26,409 nucleotides of DNA, from IMG/VR virus record IMGVR_UViG_3300011010_000049, positions 1 to 26,409 of that record; one strand, 5' to 3'. The first letter of the stretch is position 1, and every line of letters begins with the position of its first letter. Source of the stretch: a virus. A program made the position numbers and the translations under genes. The notes under the pieces were generated by a model. The model did no database searches and had not been told where the DNA came from. It worked only from the letters and a program-made list of their open reading frames with translations. Shown here in pieces: positions 7,216 through 14,230 of the stretch.

Positions 7216-9303
7216 TTACTGTGGTGGTACTTGGGGCATCATCTCCTGCGGCATTACTGGTTGTTCAGGAGACTGCTTCCCTAGGTCTAACTTCATTTTG
7301 TCGTAGACAGTGTTCATAGTTTGGATAGAATTAAGAACACCTTCTCTACGTTCACGTTGCAGACCAATTTGCATATTAATTTCTTGAATACGCATTCTTT
7401 CGCCCTCAGTCACAATGCCAATCTTGATAGCTTCTACTTCTGCTTCAAGTCTTTGGATTTGTGCTTGGTTTAGTTCTGCTTCGCCCATTAGCTTAAGCAG
7501 ACCCATCTTCATAGTTAAGTCCATTTCAGCCTGTTTAGTTTGCTGGCGCATCTGCTCAATCTGAATCTTAGGATCAGATGGTGAAGGTACAGCATTTGGT
7601 CCTTTAGGATCAGGAAGTATTTTGTCAATGTTTGTAACTTTCATTGCTCTTAAGAAAGTGTACTCAGCTTCATAACGATCATACAAACCAGGTGTTACAG
7701 CAACTCGTTGTGCAATAGCTGCAGCTTGGCTCATTCGTTGAACATCAGAAGTTATAGATGGATCAGAAGTAGGCATCACATCTGTAACAGGACCTTCGTA
7801 GTCAGAGGTTAATATAAGCCCCATGTTTTTGGCATTAGATACGTAAGGTGTATTTTCAGTTATAAAAATCTGGTTCAAACGATACAGTTTGCGGAACTCT
7901 TGTTTAAGACTGCGGTGAGTACGTTTAAAGATACCATTAAATATCTTCATGCCTTGCTCAGCCATTGTGCGTGTAGTTTCAGCAGGAGTGTTTTGTCCAG
8001 GATTTTGACCTGACAAAATATCTACAGAACCACCAATACGTTCACCATAGTTAATTAATAAATTTAACAATGTAAACATAACATTTGATGGCTCACGTAC
8101 TGGCAGTGGAACAATGCCTTTACGTAGATCATCACCTGTTGTGTCTACATGCTTCCACTCCATAGGATTGAAGGAGTAGTTGCCACCACGTAACTTGATA
8201 CCACGGCTAAGAAATCCACCAGCAGTATTAGCCATAGTGCCAGCGTCAACGAGCTGGTTGATGATTGTGTTAATTGACTCATTCAAAGGACCGAGAAGAA
8301 CACCAAAACCTAAGTCGTAAAAACCACCATCAGGTGAGGGTACAAAGGGATACTTAGTAAAATATTGCTCAGCTTTAATGCTAAGAATTACATTTTCATC
8401 ATTACGTTCTATGTCAGACTGGCTGTATCTAGCAACAATACGAGCAACTTGTTTGTTATCTCTACGCACATAAACAATATAAGGTTCAGCATAACCATCA
8501 TCATCAAAGTCAATGTGACAATGTTGTTCAAGCATTTCAACAGGAGTGCTTGAATCATTAGGCTCTGGGGGCATTAAACCTTGAGCATTATCTTGAGCAG
8601 ATTGTAAGTTGTCGCTTATTGAAACAGTTGCTTGTTGTTGTCTACGACCTTCAGATACATCTATCCATAACTTACGAGCTACTCGCTCATAAATTTCATT
8701 GGTAGACATTTGAAGAACATGGGTAACTCGTGGAGCAGTTTCTAGACTCTTAGTCCAGTAGTTAACCACCAAGTCTTTGGCTAACACATTCTCAGAAATA
8801 TTATGTTTTTTAACTGGATCATAATAAGTTTTCTTAAACGCACAACCAATAATAGGTTGAGTAATAAGAACCTTATCCATTTCGCTTTCCCAATCCTCAT
8901 CTTCTTCTAGGATTTGGTAGCTCATGTGTTCTTCAACACGAGTAGCACGAAGACCACGTAGCCCGTCTTTGTCATCACCTACAACACGGCACTTAACAGG
9001 CAAATCACTGTCTACTAAAACAGGGTAACTACGAGCATGGTATTGCAGTGCAGCAATAGTAATAAGGGGAAACTTAACATTACTGGCATTAGCCCAAGGA
9101 AAGTTTTTAGTTTCAGCAACTTGAAGAGCTAGTTTGAGAGAGGTTTCAGTACGTTTTTCCCAGCTCATTCGGGATAAAAGATCATTGTCAAAGTCTCTGA
9201 CAATCTGAACTCCAATAGTTGTTAGGTCTTCTTTGCACAGAAGCGTTGCAATATTGGCCTCATATACGAGGTCATCAATGTTAAACTTTTCTTTTAGGTT
9301 CAT
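7216..9303 (-). CDS. Portal protein (P22-like), about 695 aa
   Basis: The dodecameric portal forms the channel for DNA entry at one capsid vertex. The N-terminal region contains RTETSLKLALQVAETKNFPW and NVKFPLITIAALQYHARSYP. The clip and stem region has YPFVPSPDGGFYDLGFGVLL followed by NESINTIINQLVDAGTMANT and a GGFLSRGIKLRGG stretch, the pattern of P22-like portals (size also fits). A Gln/Glu-rich coiled coil near the C-terminus (QAEMDLTMKMGLLKLMGEAE onward) resembles the barrel or crown extension. I take the ATG at 9303, 4 nt after the TerL stop; a GTG at 9318 would add 5 residues and overlap TerL. The Pro/Gln/Met-rich tail is probably disordered. Confidence 0.9.
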   Translation of the reverse strand: MNLKEKFNIDDLVYEANIATLLCKEDLTTIGVQIVRDFDNDLLSRMSWEKRTETSLKLALQVAETKNFPWANASNVKFPLITIAALQYHARSYPVLVDSDLPVKCRVVGDDKDGLRGLRATRVEEHMSYQILEEDEDWESEMDKVLITQPIIGCAFKKTYYDPVKKHNISENVLAKDLVVNYWTKSLETAPRVTHVLQMSTNEIYERVARKLWIDVSEGRRQQQATVSISDNLQSAQDNAQGLMPPEPNDSSTPVEMLEQHCHIDFDDDGYAEPYIVYVRRDNKQVARIVARYSQSDIERNDENVILSIKAEQYFTKYPFVPSPDGGFYDLGFGVLLGPLNESINTIINQLVDAGTMANTAGGFLSRGIKLRGGNYSFNPMEWKHVDTTGDDLRKGIVPLPVREPSNVMFTLLNLLINYGERIGGSVDILSGQNPGQNTPAETTRTMAEQGMKIFNGIFKRTHRSLKQEFRKLYRLNQIFITENTPYVSNAKNMGLILTSDYEGPVTDVMPTSDPSITSDVQRMSQAAAIAQRVAVTPGLYDRYEAEYTFLRAMKVTNIDKILPDPKGPNAVPSPSDPKIQIEQMRQQTKQAEMDLTMKMGLLKLMGEAELNQAQIQRLEAEVEAIKIGIVTEGERMRIQEINMQIGLQRERREGVLNSIQTMNTVYDKMKLDLGKQSPEQPVMPQEMMPQVPPQ

Positions 9304-9307
9304 ATCT

Positions 9308-10828
9308 TTAGTACCCACAAATAGCAGATCGACCAGAGTCTACTACATTACTCTCACGAATATAAGCCTCGTACTCTTCTTCTTCAAACTCTTTTTCAGT
9401 TGGAGCTTCCCACATCCTATCAAGCATTAAGCCCAAATAAGCCCAAGCATCTACTTGGTCATCATGCTTATCCCTAGGAAATCTAAGTAGCTCGTCCTCA
9501 AAGTTTTGATACCAATCAGCTTCTTTGTCAAATCGACAAGCCCCACTTCTCATACGAGCTTGGATACTCCTAGCACGGGTAAGTTTGTCACCGCTTGGTT
9601 TTAACAACACTGTGTTGATAAACTCACCCCGCTTAAGCATCTCTTCGTTAAGATAGGGACCAATAGCTTTCTGAATAGTACCTTGTTCAAGTCCAAAGAG
9701 TACGGGCTTATAAATTTTTTGGATCATTAAGATTGTATCTACAATCTCTAAAGCGTCCATACGTTCTTTAATTACGTGTTTACAGTACAGCTTTCCGTCT
9801 TCATCCATGCCACCAACTACAAAAGCAGAGTAGTCAGCTCTTTGGGATTGGGATACAGCTAGGTCACAGGTAGCATAATAGACTAAGTTTTTCTTTTGTT
9901 CTTCAGGCTTCATAGCCACAAAGTCGGTTCTTTTGAAAAAAGTGTCGCTAATATCCAATGGAATGTTAAGCATCTCTTGGGAATAGATGTCTGCTAAACC
10001 CTGGCGCACATAGTCATCTTTGAGCATTTTAAATTGCTCAGCAGTTTTCATTTCAGGCCATAGCAAAGTTTCAAAGTCGTCTGTATGAGCACGATATTTA
10101 ACAGACTTCCAAGGTAGTATGTTTCTAGAATATTCTTTAAGGTCTTCTCGTACTAAGTCTTTAACTCCTCTATGGGTAGTTAATTGAGAATTAGGCATTA
10201 AGTTCTCTAATAAACTGTCTAAGTGTAAGATAGTTCCTACAATACGTATCTTTCCTGAAGATGATACGCAAGGAATAAGAGCACCATAGAACCAGCGTTT
10301 GAACTTCATACGCCTGTCTTTGTTCATTACAATCTCGTCATTTTCCATATCGTCACCAATAATTAAATCGGGACGTAAGTTAGCCCATTTCAAACCACGA
10401 AGTTTTTGTTCAGAACCTTTTGCTTGAATACGGAATGTGTACCCATCATCCATCTCAACAATTAAATCGTCTTCTGTATCTTTAGGAAATGGTCCGTTTT
10501 TAATTGAAAACAGGGATCGCAAATCCTCGTTATCAAGAAGTTCTTTTTTAATGTCCCCAAGAAACTGGATGGCTTGAGACACTGTATCTGAAACAATAAG
10601 TACATATCTAGACTCCCTAAATAATACTGAAGCTAACGTATAAGCATGGGTTACTGCTGTAGATTTGGCGTGGTAACGAGGAGCAGCTATGGCTACCTGC
10701 TTGCTGTTACTAGTAACAAGGTCCCAAATTTCTTTGTGAAATTCTGGGGTAGCAGCAGGTCTATCAAAGTTTTTACGAAGGACTGAATTGACAAATCCTT
10801 CCATAACGTCTGCATTAAGTTTAGACAT
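9308..10828 (-). CDS. terL: Terminase large subunit, 506 aa
   Basis: This is the packaging motor ATPase and nuclease. The Walker A region is AAPRYHAKST (K55), and Walker B with catalytic carboxylates is DLIIGDDMEND (D159/D160, E162). The C-terminal RNase H-like nuclease has YYATCDLAVSQSQRADYSAF (D322, with D332 nearby), GLEQG (E381) and the final HDDQVDAWAY (D457, D460). Order and spacing match the large terminase fold and the 506-residue length is usual. Its ATG overlaps the TerS stop by one base, so the two are translationally coupled. The packaging mode (headful or cohesive end) cannot be read with certainty from sequence alone. Confidence 0.95.
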   Translation of the reverse strand: MSKLNADVMEGFVNSVLRKNFDRPAATPEFHKEIWDLVTSNSKQVAIAAPRYHAKSTAVTHAYTLASVLFRESRYVLIVSDTVSQAIQFLGDIKKELLDNEDLRSLFSIKNGPFPKDTEDDLIVEMDDGYTFRIQAKGSEQKLRGLKWANLRPDLIIGDDMENDEIVMNKDRRMKFKRWFYGALIPCVSSSGKIRIVGTILHLDSLLENLMPNSQLTTHRGVKDLVREDLKEYSRNILPWKSVKYRAHTDDFETLLWPEMKTAEQFKMLKDDYVRQGLADIYSQEMLNIPLDISDTFFKRTDFVAMKPEEQKKNLVYYATCDLAVSQSQRADYSAFVVGGMDEDGKLYCKHVIKERMDALEIVDTILMIQKIYKPVLFGLEQGTIQKAIGPYLNEEMLKRGEFINTVLLKPSGDKLTRARSIQARMRSGACRFDKEADWYQNFEDELLRFPRDKHDDQVDAWAYLGLMLDRMWEAPTEKEFEEEEYEAYIRESNVVDSGRSAICGY

Positions 10829-11346
10829 TACTTGATCTCTACGACTTCAGCTTCAATAGTGTTGTATTTAGCATTAGCAAATCTAGCAAACTCTTCTGAT
10901 AACTTAAGTAGTCTATCGTCAATAGTTCTTTCAACTTCTTCTTTAATTGGGTTGTCTAGAAGCTTTTGTTGTTTAGTCATTAGGTCTGTTGTAATCTTTA
11001 AAGCTACGTGAGCTTTAACTGGAATACGAATAATCTCTCCAGTTTTTTGGTCAAACTGAGCATCTCCTGTATCTAGACGTTCTTCTGTAGCCTTAAGAGC
11101 TTTGTTAATAACCCGCTTTAAGTTGGAATCCATAAGCTGAATGTCTTCAGCCTGTAATTGCAAACAGTATTCTTTGAACCAGTCTGTGGTTTTCCAAGTC
11201 TTAAGGGTAGGCAAAGGTATGCCCGTAACTATGGCAGTCTCAGCCATGCTGCCTAGCATCAAATAAGTACTAACAGCTTGTAGTCTTTGATTCTGGCTCC
11301 AAACAGACTTCTTGTACCTGCGATCATGAGAGGTTTTTCTACGCAT
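10828..11346 (-). CDS. Terminase small subunit-like protein, 172 aa
   Basis: An N-terminal helix-turn-helix is visible (QRLQAVSTYLMLGSMAETAI, VTGIPLPTLKTWKTTDWFKE, residues about 20-59), suited to binding the packaging site. A long helical region follows (LMDSNLKRVINKALKATEER) and an acidic C-terminus that could contact TerL. Position directly before TerL with a one-base TAATG overlap supports the assignment, as does the basic N-terminus (MRRKTSHDRRYKKS). Small terminases diverge strongly, so the call rests on architecture and place rather than on a conserved catalytic motif. Confidence 0.85.
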   Translation of the reverse strand: MRRKTSHDRRYKKSVWSQNQRLQAVSTYLMLGSMAETAIVTGIPLPTLKTWKTTDWFKEYCLQLQAEDIQLMDSNLKRVINKALKATEERLDTGDAQFDQKTGEIIRIPVKAHVALKITTDLMTKQQKLLDNPIKEEVERTIDDRLLKLSEEFARFANAKYNTIEAEVVEIK

Positions 11347-11558
11347 TACTTAGCCATTTTCTTAAGAGTTTGTGCCATACGAGCACGTTGACCCATTTTT
11401 CCAGGTTTTTTAGAGGCTGCTTCTAGTTTGGCAGCAGGGATAGTTTCACCCTTCTTAACTCCTAATGACTCTCGTAGAGAACCTGGATTTTTAATAGCAC
11501 CAGCTATCCAATTCTTTGTAGCGTTAAGATTTTTCTTAACATTAGACTTAGTAGCCAT
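11346..11558 (-). CDS. Lys-rich small protein, 70 aa
   Basis: The sequence contains ATKNWIAGAIKNPGSLRESL and a GVKKGETIPAAKLEAASKK stretch, and ends ARMAQTLKKMAK. It belongs to a group of very basic short proteins I recall near the packaging genes of aquatic phages, without known function. It couples to TerS by a TAATG overlap. The GAGAATC sequence before the start is a fair ribosome site. A DNA-binding or virion-internal role is possible from charge, but there is no direct evidence. Confidence 0.75.
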   Translation of the reverse strand: MATKSNVKKNLNATKNWIAGAIKNPGSLRESLGVKKGETIPAAKLEAASKKPGKMGQRARMAQTLKKMAK

Positions 11559-11575
11559 AGGATTCTCCAGTAAGA

Positions 11576-11809
11576 TTAACGATACTTTGCAGTTTTAGCA
11601 GCAATTTTTTTAGGCTGAGCTACAAATTGTTTACCTTGTGCCTTACCTGCTCGCTTAGCTTTAGTTGTTGCAGCGTATTCAGAGGGACTTAGAGACTTAA
11701 TAGCAGCTTCTGGCAGATAACGTTCACCTGTTTTAGATGATGGTTTACCAGACTTGGTACGCCACTTCTGATCTCCCCAATCTTTTAAAGATTTTTGTGG
11801 AGTTTTCAT
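11576..11809 (-). CDS. Lys-rich small protein, 77 aa
   Basis: The protein contains SLKDWGDQKWRTKSGKPSSK, then GERYLPEAAIKSLSPSEYAA and a basic C-terminus (KQFVAQPKKIAAKTAKYR), a pattern I recall from short phage proteins of unknown function (possibly a named DUF; not certain). I start it at the ATG at 11809, one base after the stop of the gene upstream; a GTG at 11830 would add seven residues overlapping that gene. Together with its neighbours it forms a cassette of four small basic proteins before the terminase. Confidence 0.75.
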   Translation of the reverse strand: MKTPQKSLKDWGDQKWRTKSGKPSSKTGERYLPEAAIKSLSPSEYAATTKAKRAGKAQGKQFVAQPKKIAAKTAKYR

Positions 11810-11810
11810 C

Positions 11811-11996
11811 TTAATCTCTATAGCCGCCACCAGCGGCTTTGTATTTCTTAGCTACAAGTTGAGCTTTACGGGCAGACCACTGTCCAGCAGCAGTACCTTG
11901 GGTAGCTAAAGCTTTCACTTGAGACACAATTTTCTTACGAAGAGTGGGTTTAGTATAGTTACCAGCAGCATTTACTGTAGATTTTTTGGTAGCCAT
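11811..11996 (-). CDS. Lys-rich small protein, 61 aa
   Basis: The pattern NAAGNYTKPTLRKKIVSQVK, then GQWSARKAQLVAKKYKAAGG, is one I recall from small proteins in many cyanophage and freshwater phage genomes. It has about one-quarter Lys/Arg, no acidic patch and no Cys. It starts 1 nt after the previous stop codon and ends 1 nt before the ATG of the next gene. Function is unknown; binding of nucleic acid is suggested by charge only. Confidence 0.75.
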   Translation of the reverse strand: MATKKSTVNAAGNYTKPTLRKKIVSQVKALATQGTAAGQWSARKAQLVAKKYKAAGGGYRD

Positions 11997-11997
11997 A

Positions 11998-12288
11998 TCA
12001 GCATTTCCAAGCTCTGAGAGATTTATTAATACGACTGTTGGGGTCTTTAGCAGTCTTGGCAGAAGTCAGCTTCTTCTTCATGCCTTCCATCCTTGCACAG
12101 AAAGAGTCTCTTCGAGAACCACCTTCAGGTTGAGGAGCTTTAAGTCCAGGCTTACCTGGGTTAGCTGCATTATAAGAAGCACGACCTTTGGCGTTTAAAC
12201 CGCCACTGGGATTCTTACCTTCTTTACGTTGCCAAGCAGGGGATTTGGCTCCTGTACTCTTAGCACTACTCTTTTTAGCTGTAGCCAT
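11998..12288 (-). CDS. Lys-rich small protein, 96 aa (DUF6321-like)
   Basis: The first gene of the leftward unit. It contains SPAWQRKEGKNPSGGLNAKG, SYNAANPGKPGLKAPQPEGG, then SRRDSFCARMEGMKKKLTSA and DPNSRINKSLRAWKC. I recall this order from a phage family annotated as DUF6321; not searched. Two Cys (one near the middle, one as the last residue) are notable in this otherwise Cys-free run of proteins. AAAGGAG lies 7 nt before the ATG and is a strong ribosome site. It follows the candidate promoter at 12395-12424 with a leader of about 100 nt. Confidence 0.78.
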   Translation of the reverse strand: MATAKKSSAKSTGAKSPAWQRKEGKNPSGGLNAKGRASYNAANPGKPGLKAPQPEGGSRRDSFCARMEGMKKKLTSAKTAKDPNSRINKSLRAWKC

Positions 12289-12394
12289 ACAAACTCCTTT
12301 AGTTAAAAGGTGGGGTACTAGCTCTACACACGCTGTTTATTTGCAGATAAAAGTATATTGCTTAGCGTTGTTGGGTGTTCCCCCGATGGAGCAG

Positions 12395-12424
12395 ACTATA
12401 TCATCCTTTTAATCTTTGTGTCTT
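12395..12424 (-). promoter_or_regulatory. Candidate sigma-70-like leftward promoter
   Basis: On the minus strand TATAGT (plus 12395-12400) matches a -10 element at 5 of 6 positions, with AAGACA (plus 12419-12424) at 18-nt spacing matching a -35 at 4 of 6. It would start RNA near 12388, about 100 nt before the first late gene. The weak -35 is overlapped by a palindrome, as expected for a controlled promoter. Prediction by eye only. Confidence 0.4.
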
Positions 12425-12440
12425 GTCACATGCGTGACAA
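12423..12440. promoter_or_regulatory. Perfect 7-bp inverted repeat, operator candidate
   Basis: TTGTCAC-ATGC-GTGACAA is an inverted repeat with a 4-nt spacer. A related half site, TTGTCA, recurs at 12455-12460, and TTGACAAG (complement CTTGTCAA) lies at 12481-12488. The repeat overlaps the proposed -35 of the leftward promoter, so a dimeric regulator could control late expression. No obvious repressor gene is visible in the window; the regulator could be of host origin. Confidence 0.45.
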
Positions 12441-12751
12441 TAAATGAACTTTATTTGTCAGATGAATACTTTTGTTGGACTTGACAAGCTATTTTAAAAA
12501 TACGACACTGAGGGCTTCTTTCTTTTACTCTTTTCTTTCTTAGGTTCAGGTAAACAACAGCTATTGTTTTATGCGAGTCTTGTAAAGACGAGCACCTACC
12601 TTGAAACAACAACCCCCTCTTGTTTAAAAAGTTGTGGCAGCGTTATATGTTGCTAGACGTAATATATCTAACCAACACATTTGCCCCCTCCTACCCTTAC
12701 TAGGAACATATACCTATAGGAATGGTCTATATCTCACCCCTTATTGCATAG

Positions 12752-12777
12752 TTATCCACAGGTTATCCACACCTGTG
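12752..12777 (+). promoter_or_regulatory. Two perfect DnaA-box sequences, candidate replication origin
   Basis: TTATCCACA occurs at 12752-12760 and again at 12763-12771 in the same direction, 11 bp apart (one helical turn). This nonamer is the consensus high-affinity DnaA box of many bacteria. The second box is also inside a 7-bp inverted repeat (CACAGGT at 12757-12763 with ACCTGTG at 12771-12777). Being in the gap between divergent units, with an AT-rich tract near 12490-12503, it fits a replication origin. DnaA use is inference, since the phage encodes its own helicase and primase. Confidence 0.55.
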
Positions 12778-13039
12778 TATTCATACAGCTTATAGTGTAC
12801 CTAATGTAATCAACTACTTACATGACATCTGCCCCCAACTATCTAGCTCCTACTTGATCCTATTGTTCGGTGTAGATGTAGCTCTTGAAGCTATCTATAT
12901 CCTCCTTGGTTGCGTTATCTCCTACCAGTTGGTACTCAGATACTGCTGTCCTACATTTGTGCCTTGTAGGTCTACTAGTCTCCACTATCAAACCATTGGT
13001 CTTGTAGTTCTTGTGTACATACGCTCCCTACAACGTTAA

Positions 13040-13250
13040 CTTGCTCACGCTGGTCCCGCCCCCAGCTTCTTGTTCAGGTTGCCCCCGCTTCGCTCAGCAC
13101 AAACCACGCCAGTCGTCACTGCGTTCCTTGGTGGCATGGCTGCGGGCTTGCGCCTTTGTGCCTGGGCAATCCCTCCCTTCGGTCGGGACATCGGGCTGCG
13201 CCCTCGCCTTCACTCCCAGCTTCTGTGAGGGGGCGGTCCCCTCTTAGATC
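13040..13250. repeat. GC-rich noncoding island A
   Basis: The segment is strikingly GC-rich compared with its AT-rich surroundings and holds many short inverted repeats (for example GGGC-TGC-GCCC at 13193-13203, and CCC-TTCGGTC-GGG near 13175-13187). It shares the words ATCGGGCTG, GCTGCGCCCTC, GGGGGCGGTC and AACTTAACT with island B at 14231-14379, in a different order. It ends just before the ribosome site of the first rightward gene. No credible coding frame crosses it. It might form a structured leader RNA; function unknown. Confidence 0.6.
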
Positions 13251-13270
13251 AACTTAACTAGGAGCTTCAA

Positions 13271-13498
13271 ATGTCTACTCAAAACAACTTCGACTTCAAC
13301 GGCTTTAACGCTTTGACAGAACGTAAACCTGCTGGCTTACAAATCTTCTTGGCTCAGCAACTTCTCTCTAACGCACTCTGGTCTATGGAGAAGTACGACA
13401 ACCCTCGTCAGACAGAGGTTCGTGACGCTCTCAACGCTATCAAATCTCTCCGTGCTCAATTGAAATCTGACGCAGCAGCTCGTGCAATTGGCGAGTAA
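13271..13498 (+). CDS. First rightward gene, small protein of 75 aa, unknown
   Basis: The frame begins at an ATG preceded by TAGGAG (spacing 7) and ends at TAA at 13498. The sequence MSTQNNFDFNGFNALTERKP is followed by a helical middle (QIFLAQQLLSNALWSMEKYD) and a charged C-terminal helix (EVRDALNAIKSLRAQLKSDA). It is followed immediately by a perfect intrinsic terminator, so it may be expressed strongly as its own short transcript, as early or host-takeover proteins often are. I recognise no family. A regulator or host-binding role is possible but unsupported. Confidence 0.7.
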   Translation: MSTQNNFDFNGFNALTERKPAGLQIFLAQQLLSNALWSMEKYDNPRQTEVRDALNAIKSLRAQLKSDAAARAIGE

Positions 13499-13511
13499 TT
13501 CACCTTCAACT

Positions 13512-13543
13512 AAGGTAGTAGCTAACAACTACTACCTTTTTTT
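13512..13543 (+). terminator. Strong intrinsic terminator after the 75-aa gene
   Basis: A perfect 10-bp stem (AAGGTAGTAG at 13512-13521, CTACTACCTT at 13529-13538) with a 7-nt loop is followed by seven T (13537-13543). It lies 13 nt after the stop of the 75-aa gene and 25 nt before the next start, so the next gene needs read-through or an upstream promoter within this region. Confidence 0.88.
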
Positions 13544-13567
13544 ATGTTCATACTTGGAGATCAAATC

Positions 13568-13705
13568 ATGCTCATCAAACGAATCATCTTCTTACTAGCT
13601 ATTGTGTTTATCACAAACTTCTTTACGTATCATAGTTTTTCGTGTCATACAGATACTGAATGCGAAGCTGAAGAAGCTTTGAAGTGCTGGATTCTCTGCC
13701 AATAA
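13568..13705 (+). CDS. Small membrane or exported Cys-rich peptide, 45 aa
   Basis: From the ATG at 13568 (GGAG 10 nt upstream) the frame reads MLIKRIIFLLAIVFITNFFT and then a Cys-rich tail with CHTDTECEAEE and LKCWILCQ. Residues 3-19 form a hydrophobic helix after a basic start, as in a signal anchor or signal peptide. Four Cys in the last 20 residues could form disulfides or bind metal. It lies between the terminator and the 93-aa gene. Such peptides occur in phages as lysis, superinfection-exclusion or host-membrane proteins; which applies here is unknown. Confidence 0.62.
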   Translation: MLIKRIIFLLAIVFITNFFTYHSFSCHTDTECEAEEALKCWILCQ

Positions 13706-13721
13706 ACAACCAGAGATTCAC

Positions 13722-14003
13722 ATGGAATATCACGCAATTACTCACAACGACTACTGTGTCATTCGACCAGCCAATCATGGCATCAGTGACACAGAGTGGC
13801 TACTTGGTTGCCGCATCTTCTACAAACCAAACCACACAAAAGTACAGATAGAAGAGTTAACTGGTTCCTATTACGTTTGTGATGAACGTGAGTGGTCCCA
13901 ATACATCCTCTCTCTAGATGACCCCTCAAATGTTCCTAATAACAATTTCGTATCAACCAGAGTTGTCCGTGACAAATGGGACTCTGATCGTCCAATCTAT
14001 TAA
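13722..14003 (+). CDS. Small protein of unknown function, 93 aa
   Basis: The protein starts MEYHAITHNDYCVIRPANHG and holds mixed alpha/beta segments (ISDTEWLLGCRIFYKPNHTK, then VQIEELTGSYYVCDEREWSQ), ending RVVRDKWDSDRPIY. No transmembrane or enzymatic motif is visible. It follows the membrane peptide by 16 nt and precedes the zinc-ribbon protein by 14 nt, within an early-type run of small genes. The family is not recognised. Coding is supported by good spacing and normal amino-acid content. Confidence 0.65.
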   Translation: MEYHAITHNDYCVIRPANHGISDTEWLLGCRIFYKPNHTKVQIEELTGSYYVCDEREWSQYILSLDDPSNVPNNNFVSTRVVRDKWDSDRPIY

Positions 14004-14017
14004 GGGTAAACCCTATC

Positions 14018-14230
14018 ATGAATGAGAACTATCTTCCCATTTGTACTTGCTGTTACGCAGTAAGAGTAGAGCCACAACGAGCTAGAAAACCACGACCAAC
14101 GTGTGCTAGTTGTGGTGAAAAACTAGCTAGACAACGCACATTCACTGTCGTCAACAACAACAAACAAGGCTATGAACTTGTCACTGATCCAACCATCCTC
14201 AAACAACTTAACCCAAAGAGGACGATGTGA
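14018..14230 (+). CDS. Small zinc-ribbon-like protein, 70 aa
   Basis: Two Cys pairs suit a single zinc site: ICTCCYAVR (C9, C11/C12) and TCASCGEKL (C29, C32). The first spacing is irregular (CxCC) but a CxxC pair can be formed (C9 and C12). A basic segment (RVEPQRARKPRP) lies between them, and the C-terminus is basic and hydrophilic. It probably binds nucleic acid or a protein partner. The next gene is 160 nt away across GC-rich island B. It may be a transcription regulator, which would explain its place near the start of the rightward unit. Confidence 0.62.
   Translation: MNENYLPICTCCYAVRVEPQRARKPRPTCASCGEKLARQRTFTVVNNNKQGYELVTDPTILKQLNPKRTM

Larger units (their letters stand above)
12289..13270. 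other. Divergent gene-poor region between leftward and rightward units
   Basis: Nearly 1 kb separates the two divergent gene sets. It holds a candidate leftward promoter and palindrome (12395-12440), an AT-rich tract (12490-12503), twin DnaA-box sequences (12752-12771), and a GC-rich island (about 13040-13250). Only short frames with TTG starts or no start are present; the best minus-strand stretch (12860-12985) could encode 41 residues from GTG but lacks a ribosome site. I found no tRNA-like cloverleaf. No convincing rightward sigma-70 promoter was found, although a perfect TTGACA lies at 12481-12486 without a good -10 at normal spacing. Confidence 0.7.

Noticed and set aside
12481-12510. 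Perfect TTGACA as -35 of a rightward promoter
   Set aside because: No acceptable -10 at 16-18 nt spacing; it may belong to the half-site cluster instead.
12566-12600. Short hairpin (GTCTT/AAGAC) considered as a tRNA or sRNA element
   Set aside because: Only a 5-bp stem with a tiny loop, no cloverleaf arms or CCA end, and no T-run.
12860-12985. Minus-strand frame of 41 residues with protein-like composition (EYQLVGDNATKEDIDSFKSY)
   Set aside because: Only a GTG start without ribosome site, no recognised family, and inside an intergenic region; could be a decayed gene but evidence is thin.
12854-13039. 61-residue plus-strand frame in the divergent region
   Set aside because: Starts at TTG without a ribosome site, hydrophobic and Cys-rich translation looks random, and it spans a region with other regulatory signals.
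13011-13247. 78-residue plus-strand frame through GC-rich island A
   Set aside because: TTG start, Pro/Ser/Cys-rich nonsense-like composition, and hairpin-rich sequence; noncoding is more likely.
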